Assembly (NCBI RefSeq): GCF_036885605.1
Contig: NZ_CP142523.1
Coordinates: 1,240,001-1,304,000, forward strand
DNA from: Janthinobacterium sp. TB1-E2
Lineage (GTDB): Bacteria; Pseudomonadota; Gammaproteobacteria; Burkholderiales; Burkholderiaceae_D
Direction: 5' to 3'
Length of the DNA stretch: 64,000 nucleotides
Part shown: positions 43,344 to 52,006 of the stretch, piece after piece
Position numbering within the stretch: the first letter of the stretch is position 1
How the letters are laid out: every line of letters starts with the position of its first letter
Notes under the pieces: model-generated
Databases searched by the model: none
Told to the model about the DNA's origin: nothing
What the model saw: the letters and a program-made list of their open reading frames with translations, nothing else
Made by a program: the position numbers and the translations under genes

Positions 43344-44620
43344 ATGCCGTGGGCGGCGCCTTGAGCTTGCAAGCCTTGTTCAGTTATGGCCTGTTCGGCT
43401 TGCCGCTGGCCATGCTGGCGCTGCCCATCTATATATATGTAGCGCCGTTTTATGCGCAGCGCAGCAGCCTGGATCTGGCGCAGATCGGCGCCGTGCTGCT
43501 GGCGGCCCGCATCGCCGCCGCCTTCATCGATCCGGCCCTCGGTGCCTGGATGGCGCGTGGCGGGCGCAGCTATGCTGTATATGTCGGCGCCTCCTTGCCC
43601 TTGCTGCTGCTGGGCTTTGGCGCCCTGTTCCATCCACCGGCCATGCGGGAAACGGCGACCCTGGCCTGGTTCCTGGCTGCCTTGCTGCTCGTCTACACCG
43701 CGTATGGCCTTGCCGGCATCGCGCACCAGAGCTGGGGTGCGGCCCTGAGCCAGCTGCGCGCGCAGCGGGCGCGGGTGACGGCCGTGCGCGAAGGCTGCGG
43801 CTTGTTCGGTGTGATCCTGGCGGCGGGCCTCACTTCCGTGTTCGGCTATGACGGCTTGTCGCTGGCCTTTGCCGTCTGCCTGCTGGCGGCGGGCGCGCTG
43901 CTGCTGGCGCGCGCGCCGCGTCCCGCCTTGCGCAGTGCCGCAGAAGCGGTTTCCGGCAATGGCTGGAAGCTGCCGTTTCGCCAGCGCGCGTTTCGCTGGC
44001 TGTTTGCCGTTTTGCTCGTCAATGGCGTGGCGGCCGCCATCCCCGCCACTCTGTTCCTGTTCTTTGCCACCGACTACTTGCGCCTCGGCCATTACGCCGG
44101 ACCGTTTTTGATCGTCTACTTTTGCGCGGCGGCAGCCTCGATGCCCGCGTGGGTAGCCCTGGCGCGGCGCTTTGGCGAGGCGCGCGCCTGGGGCGGCGCC
44201 ATGCTGCTGGCAGCTTGCGTGTTTGTCTGGGCGTATGGCCTGGGCGCGGGCGCCGCCTGGGGTTTTGCCACGATCTGCCTGCTGTCGGGCCTGGCGCTGG
44301 GCGCCGACCTGGCCTTGCCTCCGGCCCTGTTGGCAGGACTGATCGGCGCGGCTGGCCATGCCGGGCGGCACGAAGCCGCGTATTTCGGCTGGTGGAACTG
44401 GGGCGTACAGATGAGCCTGGCGCTGGCGGCCGGCATCGCCTTGCCCCTGCTGGCCTGGCTCGGCTATGTGCCTGGCAACAGCGGCGGCGGCTTGCCGGCC
44501 CTGTCCGCCGCCTATGCCTTGCTGCCCTGCGCCCTGAAACTGCTGGCCGCGCTGCTGCTGTGGCGCGCGCCTCTACAACATATATATAGTGAAACCGGGG
44601 AGTATCGACCATGTATCTGA
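43340..44620 (+). CDS. MFS transporter (MelB/GPH-like)
   Basis: 426 residues, about 12 TM helices, with the acid-bearing AAFIDPALGAWMARGG loop after TM2 and YTAYGLAGIAHQSWGAALSQL, similar to MFS_2/GPH symporters. The substrate is unknown; within the operon it could move a lipid or lipid precursor (inference). It overlaps both neighbours. Confidence 0.82.
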   Translation: MNAVGGALSLQALFSYGLFGLPLAMLALPIYIYVAPFYAQRSSLDLAQIGAVLLAARIAAAFIDPALGAWMARGGRSYAVYVGASLPLLLLGFGALFHPPAMRETATLAWFLAALLLVYTAYGLAGIAHQSWGAALSQLRAQRARVTAVREGCGLFGVILAAGLTSVFGYDGLSLAFAVCLLAAGALLLARAPRPALRSAAEAVSGNGWKLPFRQRAFRWLFAVLLVNGVAAAIPATLFLFFATDYLRLGHYAGPFLIVYFCAAAASMPAWVALARRFGEARAWGGAMLLAACVFVWAYGLGAGAAWGFATICLLSGLALGADLALPPALLAGLIGAAGHAGRHEAAYFGWWNWGVQMSLALAAGIALPLLAWLGYVPGNSGGGLPALSAAYALLPCALKLLAALLLWRAPLQHIYSETGEYRPCI

Positions 44621-45171
44621 TGAAATGTTGCCGGCGCGGCATGACGGCAGCCGCCTTGCTGCTGGCGCTGGCCGCCTGTTCCACGCCGCCCACGCCTGCC
44701 ACCTACGCGCAGGAAACACCCAAGCTGGACTTGCAGCAGTACTTCAACGGCACGCTGGACGCCCACGGCATCTTCCAGGACCGCGCCGGCAAGGTGGTCA
44801 AGCGCTTCACCGTCGTGATGCGGGCCAGCTGGACGGGCGAGATTGGCACCCTGGACGAGGATTTCACGTATTCCGACGGCAGCAAACAACGGCGCGTGTG
44901 GACCTTGCGCAAGACGGCGCCCGGGCGCTTCATCGGCACGGCGCCCGACGTGATCGGGGAAGCCGTCGGCGAAGTGGCCGGCAATGCGCTGCGCTGGCAA
45001 TACGTGCTGGCGCTGCCCGTCGATGGCACGGTCTACCACGTCGACTTCGAGGACTGGATGTTCCTGATGGATGACAAGGTCATGCTGAACCGCGCCGCCA
45101 TGAGCAAGTTCGGTTTCAGCCTGGGCGCCGTCACCTTGTCGTTCAGCAAGCGTCCGCAGGCGGTCCCATGA
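44611..45171 (+). CDS. DUF3833 family lipoprotein
   Basis: 186 residues. Lipobox LAAC follows a basic N-terminus, then a lipocalin-like DUF3833 domain (LDLQQYFNGTLDAHGIFQDRAGK; FTYSDGSKQRRVWTLRK). DUF3833 genes recur in light- and singlet-oxygen-regulated clusters; a lipid-carrying role in the periplasm would suit the fold. ATG 44611 lies 10 bp inside the MFS gene. Confidence 0.85.
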   Translation: MYLMKCCRRGMTAAALLLALAACSTPPTPATYAQETPKLDLQQYFNGTLDAHGIFQDRAGKVVKRFTVVMRASWTGEIGTLDEDFTYSDGSKQRRVWTLRKTAPGRFIGTAPDVIGEAVGEVAGNALRWQYVLALPVDGTVYHVDFEDWMFLMDDKVMLNRAAMSKFGFSLGAVTLSFSKRPQAVP

Positions 45172-45935
45172 ACCGCAAGATCACCAGCTGGGCCGGCAAG
45201 CATGTGTGGATCATCGGCGCTTCCAGCGGCATCGGCGCCGCGTGCGCGACCTTGCTGCTGGAGCAGGGCGCGAGCGTAGCCTTGTCGGCACGTCACCGCG
45301 CCAGCCTCGAGCGACTGTGCGAGGGGCAGCCGCTGGCGCAGGCATTGCCGCTCGATATCACGCAGCACGCGCAGCTGCGGGCCGTCTGCGCGCAATTGCA
45401 GCAGCAATGGACGCATATCGACCTGATACTGGTGGTCGCTGGCGGCTATCAGGCCATGCGCGCCGATAGCTTCGACCTTGAGGCGGCCCAGGGCTTGCTG
45501 GCGCTGAATGTGGGCGGCGTCTTCAATTGCCTGGACCAGGCCTTGCCGTGGCTATTGCGCCAAGGTAGCGGCGGCATCGGCATCGTCGCCTCGGTGGCCG
45601 GTTATGGCGGTTTGCCGAAAGCCCTCGCGTACGGCGCCAGCAAGGCGGCGCTGATCAACCTGACGGAGTCGCTGTATCTGGATCTGCATGCACGCGGAAT
45701 TGATGTGTATCAAATCAACCCCGGTTTTGTCGCCACGCCTTTGACGGCGGACAACGATTTCACGATGCCAGCTCTGATGACGGCGCAGGACGCGGCCGCC
45801 GCCATGCTCGACGGCATCGAGCGGGGCCAGTTCCACATCCACTTTCCCAAACGCTTTACCAATACCATGCGCCTGGCGCGGCTGTTGCCGTACCGCGCCT
45901 ATTTCTGGCTGATCCGCAAGGTGACGGGCGTATGA
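45168..45935 (+). CDS. Short-chain dehydrogenase/reductase
   Basis: A 255-residue classical SDR. The cofactor motif IGASSGIGAACA (about 16-27) and catalytic YGASK (Tyr and Lys, about 156-160) with the upstream Ser in IVASVAG are intact; NP at VYQINPGFV follows. The C-terminus has FPKRFTNTMRLARLLPYRAYFWLI, typical of the SDRs of these clusters. It probably reduces or oxidises a lipid-derived carbonyl or alcohol. ATGA overlaps at both ends. Confidence 0.9.
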   Translation: MNRKITSWAGKHVWIIGASSGIGAACATLLLEQGASVALSARHRASLERLCEGQPLAQALPLDITQHAQLRAVCAQLQQQWTHIDLILVVAGGYQAMRADSFDLEAAQGLLALNVGGVFNCLDQALPWLLRQGSGGIGIVASVAGYGGLPKALAYGASKAALINLTESLYLDLHARGIDVYQINPGFVATPLTADNDFTMPALMTAQDAAAAMLDGIERGQFHIHFPKRFTNTMRLARLLPYRAYFWLIRKVTGV

Positions 45936-46390
45936 GCACAAGTATGCTGGACACGACGGAAGGCGTGGAAGCGGCGCTGGCGCGCCTGGTGGGGTTTTAC
46001 GAGCACCTGAGCCTGGAAAGCCTGGCCCAGCTGGGCGCCGTGTATGCGCCGAACGCCCATTTCAAGGACCCGTTCAACGAGGTGGTGGGGCATGCCGCCA
46101 TCCTGGCCATCTTCGAGCACATGTTCGTGCAAGTCGATGCGCCCCGGTTTGTCGTGCTGGAAAGCGTGGGGCAGGGGCAGCAAGCGTTCCTGACGTGGGA
46201 GTTTCGCTTCCGCATGAAACGACTGGTATCTGGCGAACAGTGCATTCGTGGCGCAACCCATGTGCGTTTCGATACGCAGGGACGGGTGGTCGTGCATCGC
46301 GATTATTGGGATGCGGCGGAAGAATTGTATGAAAAACTGCCGTTGCTGGGCGGTTTCATGCGCATGCTGCGGCGGGCAAGCCAGCGCTAA
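45932..46390 (+). CDS. NTF2-like/SnoaL-type protein
   Basis: 152 residues with an NTF2-like cone fold (LARLVGFYEHLSLESLAQLGAVYAPNAHFKDPFNEVVGH; GATHVRFDTQGRVVVHRDYWDAAEELYEKLP). The nuclear transport factor 2 superfamily includes small isomerases, hydrolases and binding proteins; no active site can be assigned with certainty. Last gene of the operon. No clear terminator follows. Confidence 0.83.
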   Translation: MSTSMLDTTEGVEAALARLVGFYEHLSLESLAQLGAVYAPNAHFKDPFNEVVGHAAILAIFEHMFVQVDAPRFVVLESVGQGQQAFLTWEFRFRMKRLVSGEQCIRGATHVRFDTQGRVVVHRDYWDAAEELYEKLPLLGGFMRMLRRASQR

Positions 46391-47364
46391 GGTGGTTTCT
46401 TGATGCTTTTAAGCAAAAAATGCAAAAAAGAAAAAGTAAATTGTGCGGAATGGGTCAGGCGAAAACTTGATTTCGGTCAAAGTGTCGTTTTTTAGACACA
46501 AATATATCAAAATATTGAGAAGGCAACATTGTAAGAAATTGTTTCAAGTGATGCGCAATTTGCAAGCAAGAGTCGTCCTCATCCGTTCCAATCGGATAAC
46601 TGAAGCGTAGTCCGGAAAACACGGAAAACATTTCTATGTGAGCAATTTAAATTACCGGAAAGTCAGTAATTCCGTTGCTACTCTGGCTATTTTTCCGACG
46701 CGCGCGCCGACGTCGAAAATGGCGCCTACGCCCCTGAATAATGCGGCAACGCACCAAAAACGGGCGCTTTATTTCCCATTTTTGTGCGTTCGGCAGCAAA
46801 CATTGGCGATGCCGTGTATGCTTCGTCCCGTTTATCCATTATCGCCTGACAAATTGCGCGCTTTGTCGCGTAAATCTTGGAGGGCAAATGACGGGTAAAG
46901 CATGTTGACGTTTTAATCACTCGCCTGATACTGTTGCACTAATACAACGGGTGTCGACAAGGCATGCGCTATGATGGAATGGTCAATCAGGCCAATGCAT
47001 TGGTTGGCAAGGGGCACTGGCTCTGTCGCGTAGTACGGTTGGCGATGGTCGGGATGCCTGAAAAAGCCCTCGGCCTGGTACCGGAAGTAACATGTTGGAA
47101 CTTGATGGAATGTGAAACGGTCGTTATAGTGCCGCTTCCGGTGCCGTTTGAGCACCGAACCGGCGCACGAATGACGGTCGTTATGCAGCCTTCAAGCTTA
47201 TCGGTGCAATAGCGTGCCGATACCGATATGAATGTTCCCCTGACCGGAACAGCAATGTGGCAGGTGGAGACCTTGCCCTCACTCATAAAAAGCGCTCTGC
47301 TAGAGCGCAGCTCGAGATGCATAGGCTGTATTACTTTTTGCTTCAAAAATTAAAGGAAATCGCA
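46391..47364. other. 974-bp gene-free, lower-GC region upstream of the porin
   Basis: Base composition is visibly more AT-rich than the flanks, especially 46400-46720. Open frames of 60-120 codons exist on both strands but none has a ribosome site, usable composition or a recognisable motif. A possible promoter (TTGACG 46905-46910, 18 bp, TACTGT 46929-46934) and a GCGCTCT/AGAGCGC hairpin (47292-47308) flanked by A residues lie before the porin. The latter would act as a terminator only on the minus strand. A decayed gene or mobile element is possible but I could not identify it. Confidence 0.45.
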
Positions 47365-48429
47365 ATGAAAAAAACTCTGATCACCCTGGCAGTTCTGGCA
47401 GCAGCCACTGGCGTAGCCCAAGCTCAATCGAGCGTTGTCATCTACGGTACCGTTGACGCTGGTTTCGTCAGCGAGCGCGGCGGTGTTAACGGCAACGTTA
47501 ACAAACTGGACAGCGGCATTGCTTCGGCTTCCCGTATCGGCTTCAAAGGCACCGAAGATCTGGGCAGCGGCCTGTCGGCACTGTTCGTTCTGGAATCGGG
47601 CTTCGGCGTTGACAACGGTCAACAAGACGTTGCTGGTACCTTGTTCAATCGTCAAGCTTACGTTGGTCTGAGCAGCAAAACGACCGGTACCTTGACCCTG
47701 GGTCGTCAATACACCCCTTGGTACAACACCCTGTCGAAAGTTGCTGATCCATTCGCAGCTGGCTACGCTGGTTCCGCTAAAAACTTGTTCCCAGCGAACA
47801 CCCGCACCAGCAACACCGTGCTGTACACCTCGCCAAACTTCAACGGCTTTGACGCTGACGTGGCTTACACCTTCGGCGAAAACGCTGAGTCGAACAAAAT
47901 CGGCCGCAAAATCGGCGCGTCGGCTGGCTACTCGAACGGTCCTCTGAACGCTCGTATCGCTTACAACAACACCAGCAACGACACCGCGCTGACCGAAACC
48001 GGTAGCGGCCGTAACTGGTTGGCTGCAGCTAACTACGACTTCGCAGTTGCTAAAGCTTACGTCGCATACGGCGTGAACAAAGGCCAAAACAGCGCCATCC
48101 GCAACAACGGCAACGTTAACGCGTTTGACTACACTTCGGCTGGCTTCAGCACCGACAGCACCACCGCTCTGATCGGCGCAACGGTACCAGTTGGTCCAGC
48201 AGGCACCGTGATGGCTTCGATCATCCACGTGAACGACAAAAACAGCGCAAACGCCGATGCTAACCAGTTCTCGCTGGGCTACTCGTACGCTCTGTCGAAG
48301 CGCACCAGCACCTACGCTTCGTACGCTAAAATCTCGAACAAAAACAACGCTGGCTACACCGTTGGTAACAACAGCAATGTTGGTACGGGCGACAAAGCCT
48401 TCAACGTTGGCGTTCGTCACTCGTTCTAA
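47365..48429 (+). CDS. Gram-negative porin (betaproteobacterial OmpC-like trimeric porin)
   Basis: 354 residues. The signal peptide (MKKTLITLAVLAAATGVAQA) is followed by a 16-strand porin barrel: VVIYGTVDAGFVSE opening strand, loop 3 region near LGRQYTPWYNTLSKVADPF, and a C-terminal Phe needed for Bam recognition. It forms a general diffusion pore in the outer membrane. AAAGGA precedes ATG 47365. Codons are strongly biased to the highly expressed set (CGT, GGT, GCT, AAA) unlike the neighbours, which points to an abundant protein. Confidence 0.95.
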   Translation: MKKTLITLAVLAAATGVAQAQSSVVIYGTVDAGFVSERGGVNGNVNKLDSGIASASRIGFKGTEDLGSGLSALFVLESGFGVDNGQQDVAGTLFNRQAYVGLSSKTTGTLTLGRQYTPWYNTLSKVADPFAAGYAGSAKNLFPANTRTSNTVLYTSPNFNGFDADVAYTFGENAESNKIGRKIGASAGYSNGPLNARIAYNNTSNDTALTETGSGRNWLAAANYDFAVAKAYVAYGVNKGQNSAIRNNGNVNAFDYTSAGFSTDSTTALIGATVPVGPAGTVMASIIHVNDKNSANADANQFSLGYSYALSKRTSTYASYAKISNKNNAGYTVGNNSNVGTGDKAFNVGVRHSF

Positions 48430-48460
48430 TATTCGCGCAAGCGAAGCTTAGTTCCGCTGC

Positions 48461-48482
48461 CAGCATCCCTTCGGGGATGCTG
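48461..48482 (+). promoter_or_regulatory. UUCG-capped hairpin after the porin
   Basis: Perfect 9-bp stem CAGCATCCC/GGGATGCTG closed by a TTCG tetraloop, about 30 nt after the stop and before the true terminator. No T tract; it more likely protects the abundant porin mRNA from 3' decay. Confidence 0.6.
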
Positions 48483-48492
48483 ATAAGCAAGG

Positions 48493-48529
48493 AAACGCGT
48501 CTCCAGGCTAGTCCTGGCGGCGCGTTTTT
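48493..48529 (+). terminator. Rho-independent terminator of the porin gene
   Basis: AAACGCG pairs with CGCGTTT around an inner CCAGG/CCTGG stem, followed by five T. Confidence 0.85.
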
Positions 48530-48580
48530 GCATTGGCGGCGCCAGTTATAATGGCGCCGTTACTCAAGTAAAGGAATGCC

Positions 48581-49123
48581 ATGTATTCATACACATCGCC
48601 GCGCCTGGCTGCCATGCTGGCCGCGCTGCTGCTGGCTGGCGCCACGGGCGCCGCTGCCGCTGCCGTCAAGGGCAAGAAGCCGGCCGGACTGGAGCGCTAC
48701 GGCGTGGCCGTCTACTCCGACCTGTGCCTGCAAAAGGATAGCGGCGAAATCGGCGGCCAGCGCGTCACCTTGCACCGCTTTGCCGAGGCCGATTCCGTCA
48801 TCTATGAATTCACGGCCGGCGCGCTGAGCTGGCCCATCGTGGCCAACGACGTCAACCTGGACGCCGCCACGGGCGTTTTCGACTTCACCATCGCCGGCGC
48901 CGACAGCGAGGAGCGCACCATCGTCGGCAAGTTTTCCAAGGATGGCCAGACCCTGACCCTGGAAGGCGATTACTGCGGCGGCAACGTGCGCATGCCGATG
49001 AAACTGAGCCGCGTGCGCGATTTCGGCCGTCCCCTGAAAAACTGCACGCCATGCCCGCCGATGCCGCAAGCGCCGGTCGAACCAGTGCCTGCCGAGGAAA
49101 GCGCGACTGTGCCCGCAGCCTGA
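48581..49123 (+). CDS. Secreted hypothetical protein
   Basis: 180 residues. The N-terminal signal peptide ends in an Ala-rich stretch (about residue 28). The mature part is a single beta-rich domain with cysteines (DLCLQK, DYCGGN, NCTPCPP) and a Pro/Ala/Glu tail. I do not recognise a family. It is monocistronic: a terminator precedes it and another follows. Confidence 0.75.
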   Translation: MYSYTSPRLAAMLAALLLAGATGAAAAAVKGKKPAGLERYGVAVYSDLCLQKDSGEIGGQRVTLHRFAEADSVIYEFTAGALSWPIVANDVNLDAATGVFDFTIAGADSEERTIVGKFSKDGQTLTLEGDYCGGNVRMPMKLSRVRDFGRPLKNCTPCPPMPQAPVEPVPAEESATVPAA

Positions 49124-49146
49124 GCGATTGCCGCTGTCAAAAAGAA

Positions 49147-49172
49147 AAAGGCCCGGTATCGACCGGGCCTTT
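49147..49172. terminator. Bidirectional terminator
   Basis: Perfect AAAGGCCCGGT / ACCGGGCCTTT stem with ATCG loop, between two convergent genes. Confidence 0.9.
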
Positions 49173-49196
49173 GTTATTTGCAGCGTTGCAAGGAGC

Positions 49197-50900
49197 TTAT
49201 TTGGCCGCCTGCGCCTTTTCCGCCGTGGCGCGGATGGTGGCCAGGGTCGCGTTCGGCGTGATCAGGTTGCCGTCGTAGCGCAGCTCGATCAGGGCCGGCA
49301 AGTTGTGCGCCTTGGCGTGCGCCAGCGCCCGTTGCAGGGCCGGGGCGAACTCTTCCGTCGTATTCACCACTTCGCCATGCGCGCCGTACGCTTGCGCCAG
49401 TGCCGCGAAATCCGGGTTGTGCAGGGTCGTGCCCGACACGCGGCCCGGGTAGTCGCGCTCCTGGTGCATGCGGATGGTGCCGAACATCTGGTTATTGAAG
49501 ACGATGATGACCACGCCCGCCTGGTATTGCACGGCCGTGGCCAGTTCCTGGCCATTCATCATGTATTCGCCGTCGCCGGCAAACGTGATCACGGTGCGCT
49601 CGGGATGGACGATCTTGGCCGCCACGCCTGACGGCACACCGTAGCCCATGGCGCCGTTGGTTGGCGCCAGCTGGGTGCGCATGCCGCCGTAGCGGTAGAA
49701 ACGGTGGGCCCACGAAGCGTAGTTGCCGGCGCCATTCGTCAGGATGGTGTCGGGCGGCACTTGCGCCATGATCTCCTGCGTCACTTGCCACAGGTCCAGC
49801 GGCGCCTGGCCATCCTGGAAGATGGGCGGCTGTTCCTGGTAGGCGGCCAGCTCGGCCTTGGCTTCGGCCGGCGTATGTTTCCATGCGGAAGCATCGACGG
49901 GGGCCATGGCGGCCAGCATGGCGCACACTTGCGGCATGCCGCTGTTGATCATCAGCTCAGCCTGGTAGACGCTGCCCAGTTCCTCGGCATCCGTATGGAT
50001 GTGCACGAGGCGCTGGCGCGGCACGGGCGAATCGAACAGGGTGTAGCCGCCCGTCGTCATCTCGCCCAGGCGCGGGCCGATGGCGATCACCAGGTCGGCA
50101 TTTTTCACGCGCGCGGCCAGTTTCGGGTTGATGCCGATGCCGACGTCGCCGATGTAGTTCGGGTGCGCATTGTCGAGCAAGTCCTGGAAGCGGAAGGCGC
50201 AGGCGACGGGCAGCTGATTGTTTTCCGCGAACTGCTGCAGGTCGGCGCACGCTTGCGGCGTCCAGGTGGTGCCGCCCAGCAAGACCAGCGGCTGCTTCGC
50301 GGTGGCCAGCATGCCGCGCAACTGCTGCAATTGGGCGCCGGACGGCGCCGCTTGCACCGGCTGGTAGGCGCGCGTGTCGGCCACGGTGGCCAGCGAGATC
50401 AGCATGTCTTCCGGCAGGGCCAGCACGACGGGACCGGGACGCCCGCTGGTGGCCACCTGGAAGGCGCGCGCCAGGTATTCGGGGATGCGTTCGGCGCGGT
50501 CGATCTGCGCCACCCACTTGGCCATCTGGCCATACATGCGGCGGTAGTCGATTTCCTGGAACGCTTCGCGGTCGACGAAATCGTTGCCCACCTGGCCGAT
50601 GAACAGGATCATCGGCGTGGAATCCTGGTAAGCCGTGTGCACGCCGATCGAGGCATTGGTGGCGCCCGGTCCGCGCGTGACGAAGCAGATGCCCGGCTTG
50701 CCCGTCAGCTTGCCGTAGGCTTCGGCCATGAAGGCGGCGCCGCCTTCCTGGCGGTTGATGATGAAGCGGATGCCCGAGTCGTGCAGGGCGTCGAGCACGT
50801 CCAGGTAGCTTTCGCCAGGCACGCCAAAAGCGGTGTCGACACCGTGGATCTGCAGGGCATCGACCAGGATCTGGCCGCCGGTACGGGATTGTTGCGTCAT
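49197..50900 (-). CDS. Thiamine diphosphate-dependent enzyme, acetolactate synthase-like
   Basis: 567 residues with the three-domain ThDP layout. The N-terminal PYR domain has the catalytic Glu in RQEGGAAFMAEAYG, the middle domain is DHS-like, and the C-terminal PP domain has GDGEYMMNGQELATAVQ with the Mg/ThDP-binding GDG...NN. It looks like the IlvB/BenM-type ThDP lyases. No regulatory small subunit (ilvH/ilvN) or ilvC is adjacent, so it is probably not the branched-chain synthase; acetoin, oxalyl-CoA or another 2-oxoacid role is open. ATG 50900 (MTQQSR) is the family-like start. Confidence 0.87.
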   Translation of the reverse strand: MTQQSRTGGQILVDALQIHGVDTAFGVPGESYLDVLDALHDSGIRFIINRQEGGAAFMAEAYGKLTGKPGICFVTRGPGATNASIGVHTAYQDSTPMILFIGQVGNDFVDREAFQEIDYRRMYGQMAKWVAQIDRAERIPEYLARAFQVATSGRPGPVVLALPEDMLISLATVADTRAYQPVQAAPSGAQLQQLRGMLATAKQPLVLLGGTTWTPQACADLQQFAENNQLPVACAFRFQDLLDNAHPNYIGDVGIGINPKLAARVKNADLVIAIGPRLGEMTTGGYTLFDSPVPRQRLVHIHTDAEELGSVYQAELMINSGMPQVCAMLAAMAPVDASAWKHTPAEAKAELAAYQEQPPIFQDGQAPLDLWQVTQEIMAQVPPDTILTNGAGNYASWAHRFYRYGGMRTQLAPTNGAMGYGVPSGVAAKIVHPERTVITFAGDGEYMMNGQELATAVQYQAGVVIIVFNNQMFGTIRMHQERDYPGRVSGTTLHNPDFAALAQAYGAHGEVVNTTEEFAPALQRALAHAKAHNLPALIELRYDGNLITPNATLATIRATAEKAQAAK

Positions 50901-51061
50901 GTTCGGCTCTTTATATTCTAGTGGGTGGCAAAGAAATGGGGCAAGCGGTACGCATGCGCCTGCATGCAAGCAGCTTGCCTCATTCTATGTGAGCCGATTT
51001 GGCCCGGCTTTTGAAATGGCGACACCGAATTACACAATCCCCCGGCCGGTGCGGCGCGCTT

Positions 51062-51091
51062 TTGCAGAAACATGCTGCGGCGCGGTACAAT
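51062..51091 (+). promoter_or_regulatory. rnpB promoter
   Basis: TTGCAG (51062-51067), 18-bp spacer, TACAAT (51086-51091). Predicted initiation near 51097-51098 coincides with the 5' end of the RNase P RNA. Confidence 0.75.
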
Positions 51092-51096
51092 GGCGG

Positions 51097-51436
51097 GTGA
51101 AGCAGGCCAGACAGTCGCTGGCCGGCGCAGTAATGCGCTGGCGGGAGGAAGGTCCGGACTCCATAGAGCGGGGTGACGGTTAACGGCCGTCCGCTGAAAG
51201 CCGCAAGGTATAAGGCGAGGAATAGGGCCACAGAGACGAGCGTATTAAGTTACGGTGAAACGCGGTAACCTCCACCTGGTGCAATTTCAAATAGGCACGC
51301 GATGATGCTGCTCGCGGAGCGTGCGGGTAGAAAGCTTGAGCGCCCGAGTAATCTGGCGCCTAGAGGAATGACTGTCATAGCGCCGACCTGCAAGGGAAGG
51401 CGCCGTAACAAAATCCGGCCTATCGGCCTGCTTCAC
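51097..51436 (+). ncRNA. rnpB: RNase P RNA (M1 RNA, bacterial class A)
   Basis: About 340 nt. P1 is a perfect 10-bp pairing of GTGAAGCAGG (51097-51106) with CCTGCTTCAC (51427-51436). Universal blocks are present: GGAGGAAGGTCCGGACTCCA-type CR-I near 51145, ACAGAGACGAG, GGTGAAACGCGGTAACCTCCACCTG near 51250, AGAGGAATGACTG, and the 3' ACAAAATCCGG block. It is the catalytic RNA that matures tRNA 5' ends. A promoter abuts the 5' end and a terminator follows 70 nt downstream. Confidence 0.97.
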
Positions 51437-51505
51437 TTGAATTCCTGCTCCCTGGTCTGCCAGGGGGCATCTCGGACGCAGCAGCTTTGCCTGCTGCGCG
51501 CCAAC

Positions 51506-51533
51506 CAAAAAGCCCCCGCAACGGGGCTTTTTT
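51506..51533 (+). terminator. rnpB terminator
   Basis: AAAAAGCCCC / GGGGCTTTTTTT stem with a 6-nt loop. Between the mature rnpB 3' end and this stem are two more hairpins (CCCTGG/CCAGGG and GCAGCAG/CTGCTGC), probably removed during 3' processing. Confidence 0.92.
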
Positions 51534-51977
51534 TGTTTCTAAAAATAGTGCGGGGAAGATAAAGTTGTATATACAACTAAAGTGAACAATTGGTTAAAGT
51601 TTCTTGGTTCTAATTAATTGCTGCATTGCAAAAATAGTTTTCCCGCGTCAGGCCAGCCCCTGAAAACAGGGCCGGTACGCGCCGTGGACGATTATTTTTT
51701 GCTTTAAACCAAGTCTTTCACTGCGCTGGATTGCTGTTGTGCCTGGATAAGGAAATTATTGTCATGTGTCAACTAACTGTAAAAAATTCAATTATTTGAT
51801 TTCGTTTTTTTCGATGTTTACGGTAGGAAAACACATGTGTGCAGATGAGGTAGCACATTCACTATCTTTCATAAGTATCTAATTTATCGATATATTTTTA
51901 TTTGAGACTCCTTCAACGATATGCGCTAAGTCCTTAATTTCATTAATAAAATTCCTGTTTTGCCAATCGGAAACCGC
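51534..51977. other. 444-bp AT-rich spacer before the dcw promoter
   Basis: No open frame or motif worth calling. The stretch is much richer in A and T than the flanks, as often seen ahead of strong or regulated promoters. Confidence 0.5.
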
Positions 51978-52006
51978 TTGACCACTATCTTTGCTTCCTC
52001 TAAAGT
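51978..52006 (+). promoter_or_regulatory. Pmra promoter of the dcw cluster
   Basis: TTGACC (51978-51983), 17-bp spacer, TAAAGT (52001-52006), placing initiation near 52013, inside the MraZ box array. Confidence 0.65.

Noticed and set aside
46913-47155. 80-codon minus-strand frame as a transposase fragment
   Set aside because: I could not match it to any transposase motif (no DDE/HTH pattern), and no terminal inverted repeats or target duplications frame it.
47292-47308. Terminator for the plus strand before the porin
   Set aside because: The stem is good but the T tract is on the minus strand only, so it cannot stop plus-strand transcription.
49704-50921. 405-codon plus-strand frame opposite the ThDP enzyme
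   Set aside because: Antisense artefact of codon bias, with no initiation signal.
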